23,126 nucleotides of DNA from the NCBI GenBank assembly GCA_963789885.1, contig CAWBNB010000051.1, positions 1 to 23,126 of the forward strand, read 5' to 3'. Each line of letters opens with the position of its first letter. Position 1 is the first letter of the stretch. A program made the position numbers and the translations under genes. The notes under the pieces were generated by a model. The model was not told the DNA's origin, did no database searches, and saw only the letters and a list, made by a program, of their open reading frames with translations. Below are positions 16,189-23,126 of this stretch, in pieces. Origin of the DNA: DATEDA01 sp963789885. GTDB taxonomy: Bacteria > Pseudomonadota > Gammaproteobacteria > Burkholderiales > SG8-39.

Positions 16189-18038
16189 CTGGCGCAACGT
16201 CCTCGCCTTCCTGCACGACGTGGCCGCAGCCGCGGCCGCGTGGATCCTTGCTTACCTCTTGCGCTTCAACCTCGAAGTGTACGAGCCGTTCACTGGCGCA
16301 ATGATTTCAAACCTCGCGTGGGTCGTCCCCATGCAGGCCGGACTCTTCGTGTGGCTCGGGATGTACCGCGGGCTGTGGCGCTACGCGAGCCTGCCCGACC
16401 TGCGGCGGATCCTGACCGCGGTGGTGCTCGGCGCGATGGCCATCGCCGTAGGCGTGGTGCTCACCCAGCGGCCGTACGTCCCGCGGTCGGCGCTCTTCCT
16501 CTATCCGCTGTTGCTCGCGGCGATCATGGGCGGGAGCCGCGTCGCGTACCGCGCGTGGAAGGAAGGTCATTTCAGCCGGGTCACGAGCGAAGGCAAGCGC
16601 GTGATCGTGCTCGGGGCCGGCAGCGCCGCCGCAAACCTGCTGAAGAACCTCGGACGCAGCCCGGAGTGGCACTTCATCGGGCTCCTCGACGATGACCCGG
16701 GCAAGCAGAAGCGCGAGATCCAGGGCGTGAAGGTGCTCGGGACGCTCGCGCAGCTGCCCGAGATCGCGGCGCGCGAAGGCGCCGAGGTGGCGGTGATCGC
16801 GATGCCGGACCAGTCGCATCGCGTCCGCCGCCGCGCGGTGGAGCTCTCGCGCAGCGCCGGGCTCCAGGCGATGACGGTGCCGTCATACGAGGACCTGGTC
16901 GGCGGGAAGGTGACGGTGTCGCAGCTGCGGCGCGTCGAGCTCGACGACCTGCTCGGCCGCGACCCGGTGGAGCTCGACACCGCCGGCCTCCGCGAGTGGC
17001 TCTCCGGGCGCACCGTGCTCGTCACCGGCGCGGGCGGTTCGATCGGCGCCGAGCTCTGCCGTCAGATCCTGCGATTCGAGCCGGCGCGCCTCGTCGCGCT
17101 GGAGCAGAGCGAGCTCGCGCTCTACACGATCGAACAGGAGTTCGGCGATGGGAGCGGCTCGACGCGACTCGCATACGTGATCGGCGACGTGAAGTCCCGG
17201 GCGCGCGTCGACCAGGTGCTCGCCGCCTATCGGCCCTCGGTGATCTTCCACGCCGCGGCGTACAAGCACGTGCCGCTGATGGAGGACGAGAACGCCTGGG
17301 AGGCGGTGCAGAACAACGCGCTCGGCACCTGGCGGGTCGCCGAGGCCGCGGCTCGGCACGGCGTCGAGAAGCTGGTGCTCGTCTCCACCGACAAGGCGGT
17401 GAATCCGACCAACGTGATGGGTGCGTCCAAGCGGCTCGCGGAGCTGCTCTGCCAGCCGCTCTCCGACGAGCGGACGCGGTTCGTCTCGGTGCGCTTCGGC
17501 AACGTGCTCGGCTCCACCGGCAGCGTCATTCCGAAGTTCCGCCGGCAGATTGCGGCCGGCGGGCCGGTCACGGTGACCCATCCCGAGATGCGGCGCTACT
17601 TCATGTCGATCCCGGAAGCGGCGCAGCTCGTGCTGCAGGCCGGCCTGATGGGTCGCGGCGGGGAGATCTTCGTGCTCGACATGGGCGAGCCGGTGAAGAT
17701 CGCCGATCTCGCGCGCGAGCTGATCCGCCTTTCGGGGCTCTCGGAGAGCGACGTGCGGATCGAGTTCACCGGACTGCGGCCCGGCGAGAAGCTCTACGAG
17801 GAGCTGCTCGCCGACAACGAGCGTACGCTCGTCACGCCGCATCCCGAAGCTGCGCATCATGAAGCCGCAGGCGCCGCAGTCGCGCGCGTGGGTGGCGGAC
17901 GTGGTGCGCTGGCTGGAATCCGACCGCCTGCTCGCCGACGACGAGGTGCGAGCGGGTCTCCTCGCCCGCATCCCGGAGTACGCGCCGAGCGGCGCGGTGG
18001 CGGCGCCGACGCCGAAACCGCGGCTCAGCGCGGGGTGA
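16172..18038 (+). CDS. wbpM: Membrane-bound nucleotide-sugar 4,6-dehydratase (WbpM/CapD-like), frameshifted at 3' end
   Basis: Converts UDP-GlcNAc to the 4-keto-6-deoxy intermediate for UDP-QuiNAc or UDP-FucNAc. About 130 N-terminal residues form membrane helices; then comes a first nucleotide-binding region with VIVLGAGSAAANLLK (from 144) and the dehydratase domain with TGAGGSIG (285-292) and the catalytic segment STDKAVNPTNVMGASK (405-420), where Ser405, Met416 and Lys420 replace the usual S-Y-K, as in WbpM. The frame breaks after TLVTPHP: one surplus base in the CCC at 17843-17845 must be dropped to read KLRIMKPQAPQSRAW and a normal tail to the TGA at 18036-18038 (621 aa repaired). It overlaps the GT4 gene. 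Confidence 0.93.
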
Positions 18039-18076
18039 CCCGCGCTCGGCTGGACGCAACCGCTCTGCCTCGAGCT

Positions 18077-18109
18077 GCGCTGCGGCGCCGAAACGCTCAG
18101 CCGCAGCGC
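18077..18109 (+). terminator. Strong hairpin after the WbpM-like gene, possible terminator
   Basis: GCGCTGCGGC (18077-18086) and GCCGCAGCGC (18100-18109) form a perfect 10-base stem with a 13-base loop, 38 bases after the stop. No T-run follows, so it may stop transcription only with help, or protect the transcript end. Confidence 0.45.
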
Positions 18110-18252
18110 GTCGGCGCGGCGGGCGGGCGCGGCCGGCCCCGCCGAGAAAAATCCCGCGTCGTGCGCGAGGCAGGTTCCCCATCCGGCGTCCCCGGGGGGG
18201 CCCGCCGCCTCGTCATCGGGACTATGATTCGGGCGTTGTTCGGAGGACCGCA

Positions 18253-18825
18253 ATGAATCTACCCGCTGATCTCGGCGTCAAGCGGCGATCGCTCACCGTC
18301 GAGGCCTATCACCGCATGGGCGAAGTCGGCATCCTCGCGCCGGACGAGCGCGTCGAGCTGATCGAGGGGGCGGTGGTCGAAATGGCGCCGATCGGCAGCA
18401 GACACGCGGGGATGATCGGTCGCCTCAACCGCCTGCTGGTTCAGGCCGCGGGGCATCGCGCGCTCGTGTTCGTGCAGAGCCCCGTCCGGCTGAGCCGGAC
18501 GAGCGAGCCGCAGCCCGACTTCGCCGTGCTCACGCCGCGCGCCGACGACTATCAGTCCGCGATACCCGGTCCGGACGAAGTCCTCCTCCTGGTGGAGATC
18601 GCGGAGACGTCGCTGAAATACGATCGCGAGCTCAAGGCGCCTCTTTACGCGGCGCACGCCATCCCCGAGCTGTGGGTCGTGGATGTCGGCGAGAAGCTGC
18701 TCTGGATCTACCGCGAACCCCGGCCGGACGGCTATGCGCGGGCGGAGAAGACGGGGCACCCCGCCGCGCTCCGCCTTGCCGCCGCACCGGCGATCGAGGT
18801 CGACCTCAGCGGCCTGTTCGCCTGA
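18253..18825 (+). CDS. Uma2-family (DUF820) PD-(D/E)XK nuclease-like protein
   Basis: A 190-residue protein of the Uma2 family, a restriction-endonuclease-like fold of unclear biological role, common in cyanobacteria and present in other bacteria. Seen: VEAYHRMGEVGILAPDERVELIEG, then PQPDFAVL with Pro88-Asp89, LLLVEIAETSLKYDRELK with Glu115 and Lys128, and YAAHAIPELWVVDV, which together give the nuclease core. It has its own good Shine-Dalgarno (GGAGG at 18242-18246) before the ATG at 18253 and a TATGAT (18223-18228) that could be a -10 box, so it may be transcribed on its own. Its end overlaps the convergent ligase gene by 20 bases. I cannot name its target. Confidence 0.9.
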   Translation: MNLPADLGVKRRSLTVEAYHRMGEVGILAPDERVELIEGAVVEMAPIGSRHAGMIGRLNRLLVQAAGHRALVFVQSPVRLSRTSEPQPDFAVLTPRADDYQSAIPGPDEVLLLVEIAETSLKYDRELKAPLYAAHAIPELWVVDVGEKLLWIYREPRPDGYARAEKTGHPAALRLAAAPAIEVDLSGLFA

Positions 18826-20020
18826 CCGCTGTTGCCGGGGCGGGACGACGGCGCCCCGCTACGACCCCGAGCGCCATTCCCGCGAGCGACCACAGCAGCA
18901 ACGAGTTTTCCCGGATCAGCACGTCGTCGGTCAGGCTCTTGACGAGCGCCGCGGCCAGCACCGCGAGAACGACCGCACAGGGAGGGCTCGCGCGAGCGTT
19001 GCGCCCCAACGCGTATGCGAGCGATGCCAGCAGTGCCACCAAAGCGCCGACAAGGACGATCCCGCCGCCCATCGCGGCGTTGAGGAAGAGGTTGTGGCCG
19101 TGCCAGTTGTACAGGTTGCCCTCGAACTTGACGCGGAAGTCCTTGCGCAGGATGCCGCGGCCGTAGCCGTAACCGACCCACGGCCGCTCGCCGATCCGCT
19201 CCGCCGCATACGCCCAGATCTTCAGGCGCGGATCGGCTTCGAACTGCGCGCTCAAGCTCGCACCCGGCACGAAAGTCTTCTGCAGGCTCACCGTCGCGAT
19301 GTACGCCCCCCCGGCCGCCGTAAACGCAAGCACGGCGGCGACCGCCGCCGTCCGCGCCGCGCGGGTCGCCGTACTCCAGCGGAAACGCGTCGCAAGCAGC
19401 ACCAGCCCCGCGACGAGCAGCGCCACCCACATCACCCGGTTCTGCGTGAGCGCGCCCGCGCCGAGCGTGAGCACGAGCGCGGTGCCCGCGGCGACACGCC
19501 ATCGCGCGCCGAGCTCGCGGTCGAGCGCGGCCGCGAGCAGCACCGGCGCGACGAGAGTGGCGTAGGTGCTGTACGCATTCCGGTCGCCGACATAGGCTTT
19601 CGTGTACCAGTCGGCGTAACGGACGAAGTTGGCGAACGCGTAGACCGCGATCAACGCGGCGCTCACCGCCAGCACACGTGCCCACAGGCGCCACCGCGCT
19701 TCGTCCGGAGTCAGCACGTAGAACGAGAAGAACGCAACCAGCGGGTAAACCACCTCGTTCCGCACCTCGCCTTGCGAGTACTCGAACTCAATGCTCCAGA
19801 GGAGCGAGGCGATCGCAGCGCCCGCCCACGCCGCCATCGCGAGGAGCAGGCTCCGCGGCGGCAGCGGCGGACGCTCGCGCCACCAGACGTAGCCCGCGCA
19901 CGGGACGAGCAGACCGAGCGAGATGGTCCGGATCGCCACCGTGTGCGTGATCGGGAGCACGAACAGGAAGACGCACCCGAACACCGCTGCGAGCCGCTCT
20001 GTCCGACCCGAGCCGGTCAT
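18806..20020 (-). CDS. waaL: O-antigen ligase-like (Wzy_C) membrane protein
   Basis: A polytopic inner-membrane protein of 404 residues. By family it either joins O-chain to lipid A-core (WaaL) or polymerises O-units (Wzy). The ligase/polymerase domain is recognised by RLKIWAYAAERIGERPWVGY (265-284), YGRGILRKDF and NWHGHNLFLN (305-314) with a candidate active His309, flanked by hydrophobic helices. WaaL is more likely because the window has a Wzm/Wzt exporter, which needs a ligase but no Wzy polymerase. The ATG at 20020 overlaps the stop of the upstream GT9 gene (ATGA), so the longer open frame is only a shadow of that gene. The protein end overlaps the convergent Uma2 gene. Confidence 0.88.
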   Translation of the reverse strand: MTGSGRTERLAAVFGCVFLFVLPITHTVAIRTISLGLLVPCAGYVWWRERPPLPPRSLLLAMAAWAGAAIASLLWSIEFEYSQGEVRNEVVYPLVAFFSFYVLTPDEARWRLWARVLAVSAALIAVYAFANFVRYADWYTKAYVGDRNAYSTYATLVAPVLLAAALDRELGARWRVAAGTALVLTLGAGALTQNRVMWVALLVAGLVLLATRFRWSTATRAARTAAVAAVLAFTAAGGAYIATVSLQKTFVPGASLSAQFEADPRLKIWAYAAERIGERPWVGYGYGRGILRKDFRVKFEGNLYNWHGHNLFLNAAMGGGIVLVGALVALLASLAYALGRNARASPPCAVVLAVLAAALVKSLTDDVLIRENSLLLWSLAGMALGVVAGRRRPAPATAVRRTGR

Positions 20021-20925
20021 GTCAGCGCCTCGCGCACGCGCGCCAGCACCTCGGCGACCGGGATCCGCCGCACGTCTTCGCCCTCGCCAATGATCGGCAC
20101 GTGTCGCAGCAGCGGGTTGGGCGAGGCGACGCCCTGCTTGAGCACGCCCTGCCGCGGATCGGACCAGAGCGAGACGAGGGTCAGCGGAAACGCGCAGTCG
20201 AGGTAGTAGGCCATCGTCAGCACGCCGCTGTCGGGGGCGACGAGCACGCGGCAGCGGTTCTTCACGATCGCGAGCATCTCGAGGAGCGTCGTCCGCCCGC
20301 GGAGGTCGACGAGTCCCGCGCGGTCGAATCGGGGCTCCGGCGCGTGGCCGAACAGCACGCAGCGCTCCCCGCCGAGGCTGTCGAAGAGCGCGCGCCACGA
20401 CTCCGCGGGCCAATCCTTCACGTAGCCGTAGAAGCGCGCCGTCTCGGCGCTCACGTGCGCGCCGACGAGCAGCCGCCCTTCGCCGAGCGGGAAGCGCGAG
20501 GCGAGCTCGTCGTGCTCCGGCTTCCACGCGAGCCGCGGGACGACGGTGCCGTGCTGGGACGCGAGCCAGCCGGTCGGATCGGGGCGGTCGAGCACGACGT
20601 CGAAGTCGGCCGCCTTCACGCCGAGCCGCGCAACCGCGTTGGCGTAGCCGTCGCGCTCGCCGCGTTCGAGCCGCGGGTCGACGATGACCCGCTGGACGTC
20701 GAACAGCGCGAACGCCTCGGCGAGGTCCGGCCGCGTGAGCACTGCGATGTCGGCCGCCGGAACCGCCTCGCGAATGCGCGCAAACAGCGTATAGAGCCCG
20801 AGCGCGATGTCGCCGAGCCCCCGATTCCAGAACACGAGGAACCGCCGCGCGTCGCCGCGGGCGGCGCGCTCGAGGATGCGATCGAGCTCGTTGCCGCGGA
20901 GCTTGCGCACGAGCGACCGGATCAT
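20017..20925 (-). CDS. GT9-family glycosyltransferase, heptosyltransferase-like
   Basis: A 302-residue GT-B enzyme of family GT9 (ADP-heptose:LPS heptosyltransferase relatives), probably acting on LPS core at the cytoplasmic face. The N-terminal half has RRFLVFWNRGLGDIALGLYTL, the acceptor-domain glycine loop; the C-terminal half has GHAPEP, a loop with LVDLRGRTTLLEMLAIVKNR, and VAPDSGVLTMAYYLDC (229-244), matching the GT9 D-S/T-G-x-x-H region but with Thr where the usual His would be. Both ends overlap neighbours by ATGA, so it is a tightly coupled operon gene. Its divergence means the sugar could differ from heptose. Confidence 0.85.
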   Translation of the reverse strand: MIRSLVRKLRGNELDRILERAARGDARRFLVFWNRGLGDIALGLYTLFARIREAVPAADIAVLTRPDLAEAFALFDVQRVIVDPRLERGERDGYANAVARLGVKAADFDVVLDRPDPTGWLASQHGTVVPRLAWKPEHDELASRFPLGEGRLLVGAHVSAETARFYGYVKDWPAESWRALFDSLGGERCVLFGHAPEPRFDRAGLVDLRGRTTLLEMLAIVKNRCRVLVAPDSGVLTMAYYLDCAFPLTLVSLWSDPRQGVLKQGVASPNPLLRHVPIIGEGEDVRRIPVAEVLARVREALT

Positions 20926-22040
20926 CGCGCCCCCAGGAGCTCGTCGATCGCGGCCGTGACCGCATCGAGTCCGATCGCGTGCATGCATCGGGGCGCCGGA
21001 CACTCCGCAGTGCTCCGGCCGCACCGCCGCACCCACGCGATCTCGCGTTTGAACAGCACCCGCTGGTCGCGGCAAAGAAACGGGTCGACGGTCACGGCGC
21101 GGTACGGGCTCGCGCGCCAGAACTCGCCCGCGCCGCAGATGACGGCCGAGCCGGGGCCGAACAACGTCACCGTCGGCGTATTCACGATCCGCCCGAGGTG
21201 GGCAATGCCGGTGTCGGGGCAGACGAGCAGCCGCGCACGCTTCACCAGGTGCCACATCTGCGGAAGATCGAGCGCTCCGGCGACCGATATGTAGCGGCCT
21301 CCGGGATCGATCGCGGTGACCTCCGCTTCCTCTCCCCTGCCGCCGCTCCATACGACTGAAAGTCCGCGCCGTTCAAGGCTCGCCGCGAGGGCTTCCCACC
21401 TGTTGCGATCCCATTGCTTGAGCGGCGTGCTCGCGCCCACGTGGAGCACCGCGTACGGACCGGCTGGCGCGCCGAACGCCGCGTGCTCCGGGTCCGGCCA
21501 GTCCTCGGGCCGATACGGTCGCGGCGGCGGGCCGTCGACGAGCCCCGCCACCATGTCGCCCCAGGCCGCGGGCGCGTCGGGATATGCGCGGCGCTCGTCC
21601 ACGGGCCAGCTCTTGTGCGCCGGCCGGTCGCCGCCGAAGGCGACGATCCACCGCGCGCCGAGGGCGAGGGCGAGCCAGCTGAAGCGGTTGTCGCCGGGGA
21701 CGAGCGCGAGGTCGTAGCCTCGCGCCGCATCGAAGCGCTCGAGCGTGCGCGCGTCGCGCGGATCGTAGGGAAGTGCACGTACGCCATAGGGCGCGCGGGC
21801 GTAGAGCGGCGCGATCGCGCGCGGCGTGGTCATCACGATCTCGGCGCCGGGATGCCGCTCGCGGAGCTTCGCGAGCAGCGGGGTCAGCATCAAGGTGTCG
21901 CCGAGCAGAAGGTGGTGCGCGACCAGGATTCGCGACGGTGAGGTCGGCCGCGAGCGCCTGCCAAGCGTCGCCGCGCGGTGCCACGCCGCGCGCGGGAGCA
22001 CGCGCAGGCGCGAGCCGAGCCGGCTAGGCCGCGACCGCAT
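20922..22040 (-). CDS. GT9-family glycosyltransferase, heptosyltransferase
   Basis: A 372-residue GT-B enzyme close to ADP-heptose:LPS heptosyltransferases. After a basic N-terminus of about 35 residues comes ILVAHHLLLGDTLMLTPLL, the acceptor-side glycine loop; later there are LHVGASTPLKQWDRNRW, WSGGRGEEAE and the donor-binding CPDTGIAHLGRIVNTPTV (PDTGIAH at 275-281). The C-terminus has four Cys (323, 340, 347, 352), which could be a metal site or a feature of this subgroup. The ATG at 22040 is the first that suits the conserved start, though the frame is open higher up. It begins 10 bases after the DUF433 stop and ends with an ATGA overlap to the next GT9 gene. Confidence 0.9.
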   Translation of the reverse strand: MRSRPSRLGSRLRVLPRAAWHRAATLGRRSRPTSPSRILVAHHLLLGDTLMLTPLLAKLRERHPGAEIVMTTPRAIAPLYARAPYGVRALPYDPRDARTLERFDAARGYDLALVPGDNRFSWLALALGARWIVAFGGDRPAHKSWPVDERRAYPDAPAAWGDMVAGLVDGPPPRPYRPEDWPDPEHAAFGAPAGPYAVLHVGASTPLKQWDRNRWEALAASLERRGLSVVWSGGRGEEAEVTAIDPGGRYISVAGALDLPQMWHLVKRARLLVCPDTGIAHLGRIVNTPTVTLFGPGSAVICGAGEFWRASPYRAVTVDPFLCRDQRVLFKREIAWVRRCGRSTAECPAPRCMHAIGLDAVTAAIDELLGAR

Positions 22041-22050
22041 CTCGGCCTGG

Positions 22051-22356
22051 CTATCCCGCCTTGCGACCGCGCGCCTTCTCGAGCAACCCGAGCGCGCGCC
22101 GCGTTTTGCCTGCGCCGCGTGCGGCGCGGACCCGGAATCGCGCTTCGGTGCCGGCCTCGGTAAGCGCCTCGCGGGCAAACTCCAGCGCCGCCACTGCCTG
22201 CTCCCGCGTCACGGATGGGAACGACTTCAGGAAGCCGCCGAGCGAGTCGCCTGCCTCCAGGTAGTCGAAAAGGTTCTTGACCGGTACGCGAGTACCGACG
22301 AAAACCGGCGCTCCACCCTGAATCTCAGGATCGCTACGGATCACGCTCGCCTTCAT
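22051..22356 (-). CDS. DUF433-family small protein (antitoxin-like)
   Basis: A 101-residue protein. The core, SDPEIQGGAPVFVGTRVPV, then LFDYLEAGDSLGGFLKSFP and TREQAVAALEFAREAL, is the DUF433 domain, a winged-helix-like fold usually found as the antitoxin half of a pair with a PIN-like DUF5615 toxin. No such toxin follows; the next gene, 10 bases on, is a GT9 glycosyltransferase. The last 30 residues are Arg/Lys-rich, longer than the usual DUF433 end. The ATG at 22356 follows GAGAGA, a weak ribosome site. It therefore looks like an orphan antitoxin locked into an LPS operon. Confidence 0.9.
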   Translation of the reverse strand: MKASVIRSDPEIQGGAPVFVGTRVPVKNLFDYLEAGDSLGGFLKSFPSVTREQAVAALEFAREALTEAGTEARFRVRAARGAGKTRRALGLLEKARGRKAG

Positions 22357-22385
22357 GCGATGTCTCTCTCATCATGTCGAACCGC

Positions 22386-22586
22386 TCACCGGCCTGCCGC
22401 GGCGCCGGCCAGTCGTCGCGCGGGCGCGCGCTTCGGCTTCCCGCCCGAAATTTCTTCCCGCACCACGCGACGAACGGCAGCGAGGACCGCCTCCTGCTGG
22501 ATGCGCGCGACGAGGGCGTCGTTGATCAGCGTTTGATAGTTCCCGCCACCGGACTGCTCGACGATCCGGCGGAAGTGCTCGATCAT
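22386..22586 (-). CDS. Short BrnA/CopG-like antitoxin fragment
   Basis: A 66-residue reading frame whose IEHFRRIVEQSGGGNYQTLINDAL matches the helix-turn-helix part of BrnA/CopG ribbon-helix-helix antitoxins. The DNA-contacting beta-strand that normally precedes it (an ITIRLDxD-like segment) is absent, because a stop directly precedes the ATG. So it is either a shortened form or a remnant, though a good promoter and palindrome lie right in front of it. No BrnT toxin is adjacent. The tail is basic (GGKPKRAPARRLAG). It is followed 29 bases on by the DUF433 gene in the same direction. Confidence 0.6.
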   Translation of the reverse strand: MIEHFRRIVEQSGGGNYQTLINDALVARIQQEAVLAAVRRVVREEISGGKPKRAPARRLAGAAAGR

Positions 22587-22590
22587 TCAT

Positions 22591-22619
22591 GATGTATAGA
22601 CATTTGTCTCCCAAGTCAA
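22591..22619 (-). promoter_or_regulatory. Promoter and palindrome before the BrnA-like fragment
   Basis: On the minus strand TTGACT (22614-22619) is followed by TATACA (22593-22598, spacing 15) or TACATC (22591-22596, spacing 17). Between them lies the palindrome AGACA-AA-TGTCT (22598-22609). The -10 falls 4-7 bases before the ATG at 22586, so the transcript would be nearly leaderless. It may drive the fragment and the DUF433-GT9-GT9-ligase run. Confidence 0.55.
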
Positions 22620-22675
22620 ACCGCCTGCCGCGTGGGACCGAGGTTCATCGTCGCGTCGCCGAGGCGCCGCGCACG

Positions 22676-23126
22676 TCAAGCGGGAAGAAGCCTGAGCAGG
22701 CGCTCGCGCACGAACGCGCCGGCGGCCAGCGGATCGTAGTCGAGCCCGGCGCGCAAAAGCGGCTCCATGTCGCGGCGGAACGCCGCATCGGCCAGACGCT
22801 CATCGAGGCGGTCGAGAAACTCATGACGCGAGGCGACGGCGCCCTCCGCGCGCATGTAATGCTGGAAGGAGTCGATGACGGCCTCGGGCCGCACGGAAAT
22901 GCCGGAGGCGCCGCGCATCGCCCAAAAGAGGTCGAACAGGTCTCGCCCACGGCTGCGCTGGAAGAGCGCACGCAGCTTGGTGCCGAGCATTTCGTGCAGA
23001 TCGAAGGAGTTCACCTGCACGCGAAGCGGCGCGTCGCGGAAGGGCAGTTCGAAGGGGAGCTCGGTGATCGGGCGATGCGGCGTCCGCTCGGTGACGTTTG
23101 CCTCCACGACAATGGCGAGCTCGCGA
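22676..23126 (-). CDS. AbiEii/AbiGii-type nucleotidyltransferase toxin, C-terminal part, cut by right edge
   Basis: The frame is open to the right edge, so only the last 149 or so residues are present. The segment SFDLHEMLGTKLRALFQRSRGRDLFDLFWA is the conserved second half of AbiEii toxins, a nucleotidyltransferase family that is the toxin of AbiE type IV toxin-antitoxin systems and blocks growth, often as phage defence. The N-terminal GSxxD catalytic part lies beyond the window, so activity cannot be judged. AbiEii is usually preceded by its antitoxin AbiEi; that gene would be outside the window. It lies 89 bases upstream of the BrnA-like fragment. A GTG at 23107 is open but is not a real start. 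Confidence 0.85.
   Translation of the reverse strand, partial: RELAIVVEANVTERTPHRPITELPFELPFRDAPLRVQVNSFDLHEMLGTKLRALFQRSRGRDLFDLFWAMRGASGISVRPEAVIDSFQHYMRAEGAVASRHEFLDRLDERLADAAFRRDMEPLLRAGLDYDPLAAGAFVRERLLRLLPA

Noticed and set aside
16883..18253. 456-codon minus-strand open frame
   Set aside because: Antisense shadow of the WbpM-like gene without a family match.
15179..18256. One 1025-codon plus-strand open frame
   Set aside because: Its first third is a wrong-frame reading of the GT4 gene and its tail follows the frameshift in the WbpM-like gene; only the middle is real.
18806..20965. 719-codon frame suggesting a glycosyltransferase-ligase fusion
   Set aside because: The upstream part is a wrong-frame shadow of the GT9 gene; the ligase starts at the ATG at 20020, overlapping the GT9 stop.
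1..23126. CRISPR array, insertion sequence, tRNA or rRNA
   Set aside because: No regularly spaced repeats, transposase-like proteins or recognisable RNA genes were seen by eye.

Overview
The window is high-GC, gene-dense DNA that looks like the lipopolysaccharide / O-antigen locus of a proteobacterium. A betaproteobacterium is my best guess from GC content, start-codon use (several GTG/TTG starts) and the type of O-antigen genes, but nothing here identifies the species. No rRNA, tRNA, CRISPR array, insertion sequence or replication origin was seen.

Layout. (a) 1-4960, minus strand: a glucose-1-phosphate cytidylyltransferase cut by the left edge (rfbF), a 484-base gap, a large tandem-domain GT2 glycosyltransferase, and an ABC polysaccharide exporter (wzt, wzm). 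(b) 5217-8462, plus strand: a GT2 glycosyltransferase, an acyltransferase-3 membrane O-acyltransferase and a membrane-anchored SGNH hydrolase. (c) 8485-10675, minus strand: a WbbL-like GT2 and manC (GDP-mannose synthesis). (d) 10796-11844, plus strand: a second acyltransferase-3. (e) 11859-12816, minus strand: a RES toxin with its MbcA/ParS-type antitoxin. (f) 12946-18038, plus strand: a WbpV/WreQ-like sugar reductase/epimerase, then two toxin-antitoxin pairs (RHH-RelE and Phd-PIN), then a WbpL/WecA-like initiating phosphoglycosyltransferase and a WbpM/CapD-like 4,6-dehydratase. (g) 18253-18825: an Uma2-family nuclease-like gene. (h) 18806-22356, minus strand: a DUF433 gene, two GT9 glycosyltransferases and an O-antigen ligase, the last three chained by ATGA overlaps. 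(i) 22386-23126, minus strand: a short BrnA-like antitoxin fragment and an AbiEii-like toxin cut by the right edge.

How it works together (inference from families): the WbpM-like dehydratase and WbpV-like reductase would make UDP-QuiNAc (or a related 6-deoxy-HexNAc), the GT4 enzyme would put it on undecaprenyl phosphate, GT2 enzymes would extend the chain with GDP-mannose-derived and possibly CDP-glucose-derived sugars, Wzm/Wzt would export it, the two acyltransferases plus the SGNH protein would O-acylate it, and the WaaL-like ligase would attach it to lipid A-core built in part by the GT9 enzymes.

Two things stand out. First, toxin-antitoxin genes are scattered through the LPS locus, two pairs lying inside what is normally a compact wbpV-wbpL-wbpM-type group, and most have readable palindromic operators. 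Second, nine otherwise intact genes carry frameshifts, eleven in all, and every one is repaired by removing a single base, usually from a short G/C run. This looks more like a systematic sequence error than gene decay, so the frameshifted genes are annotated over their full repaired span.
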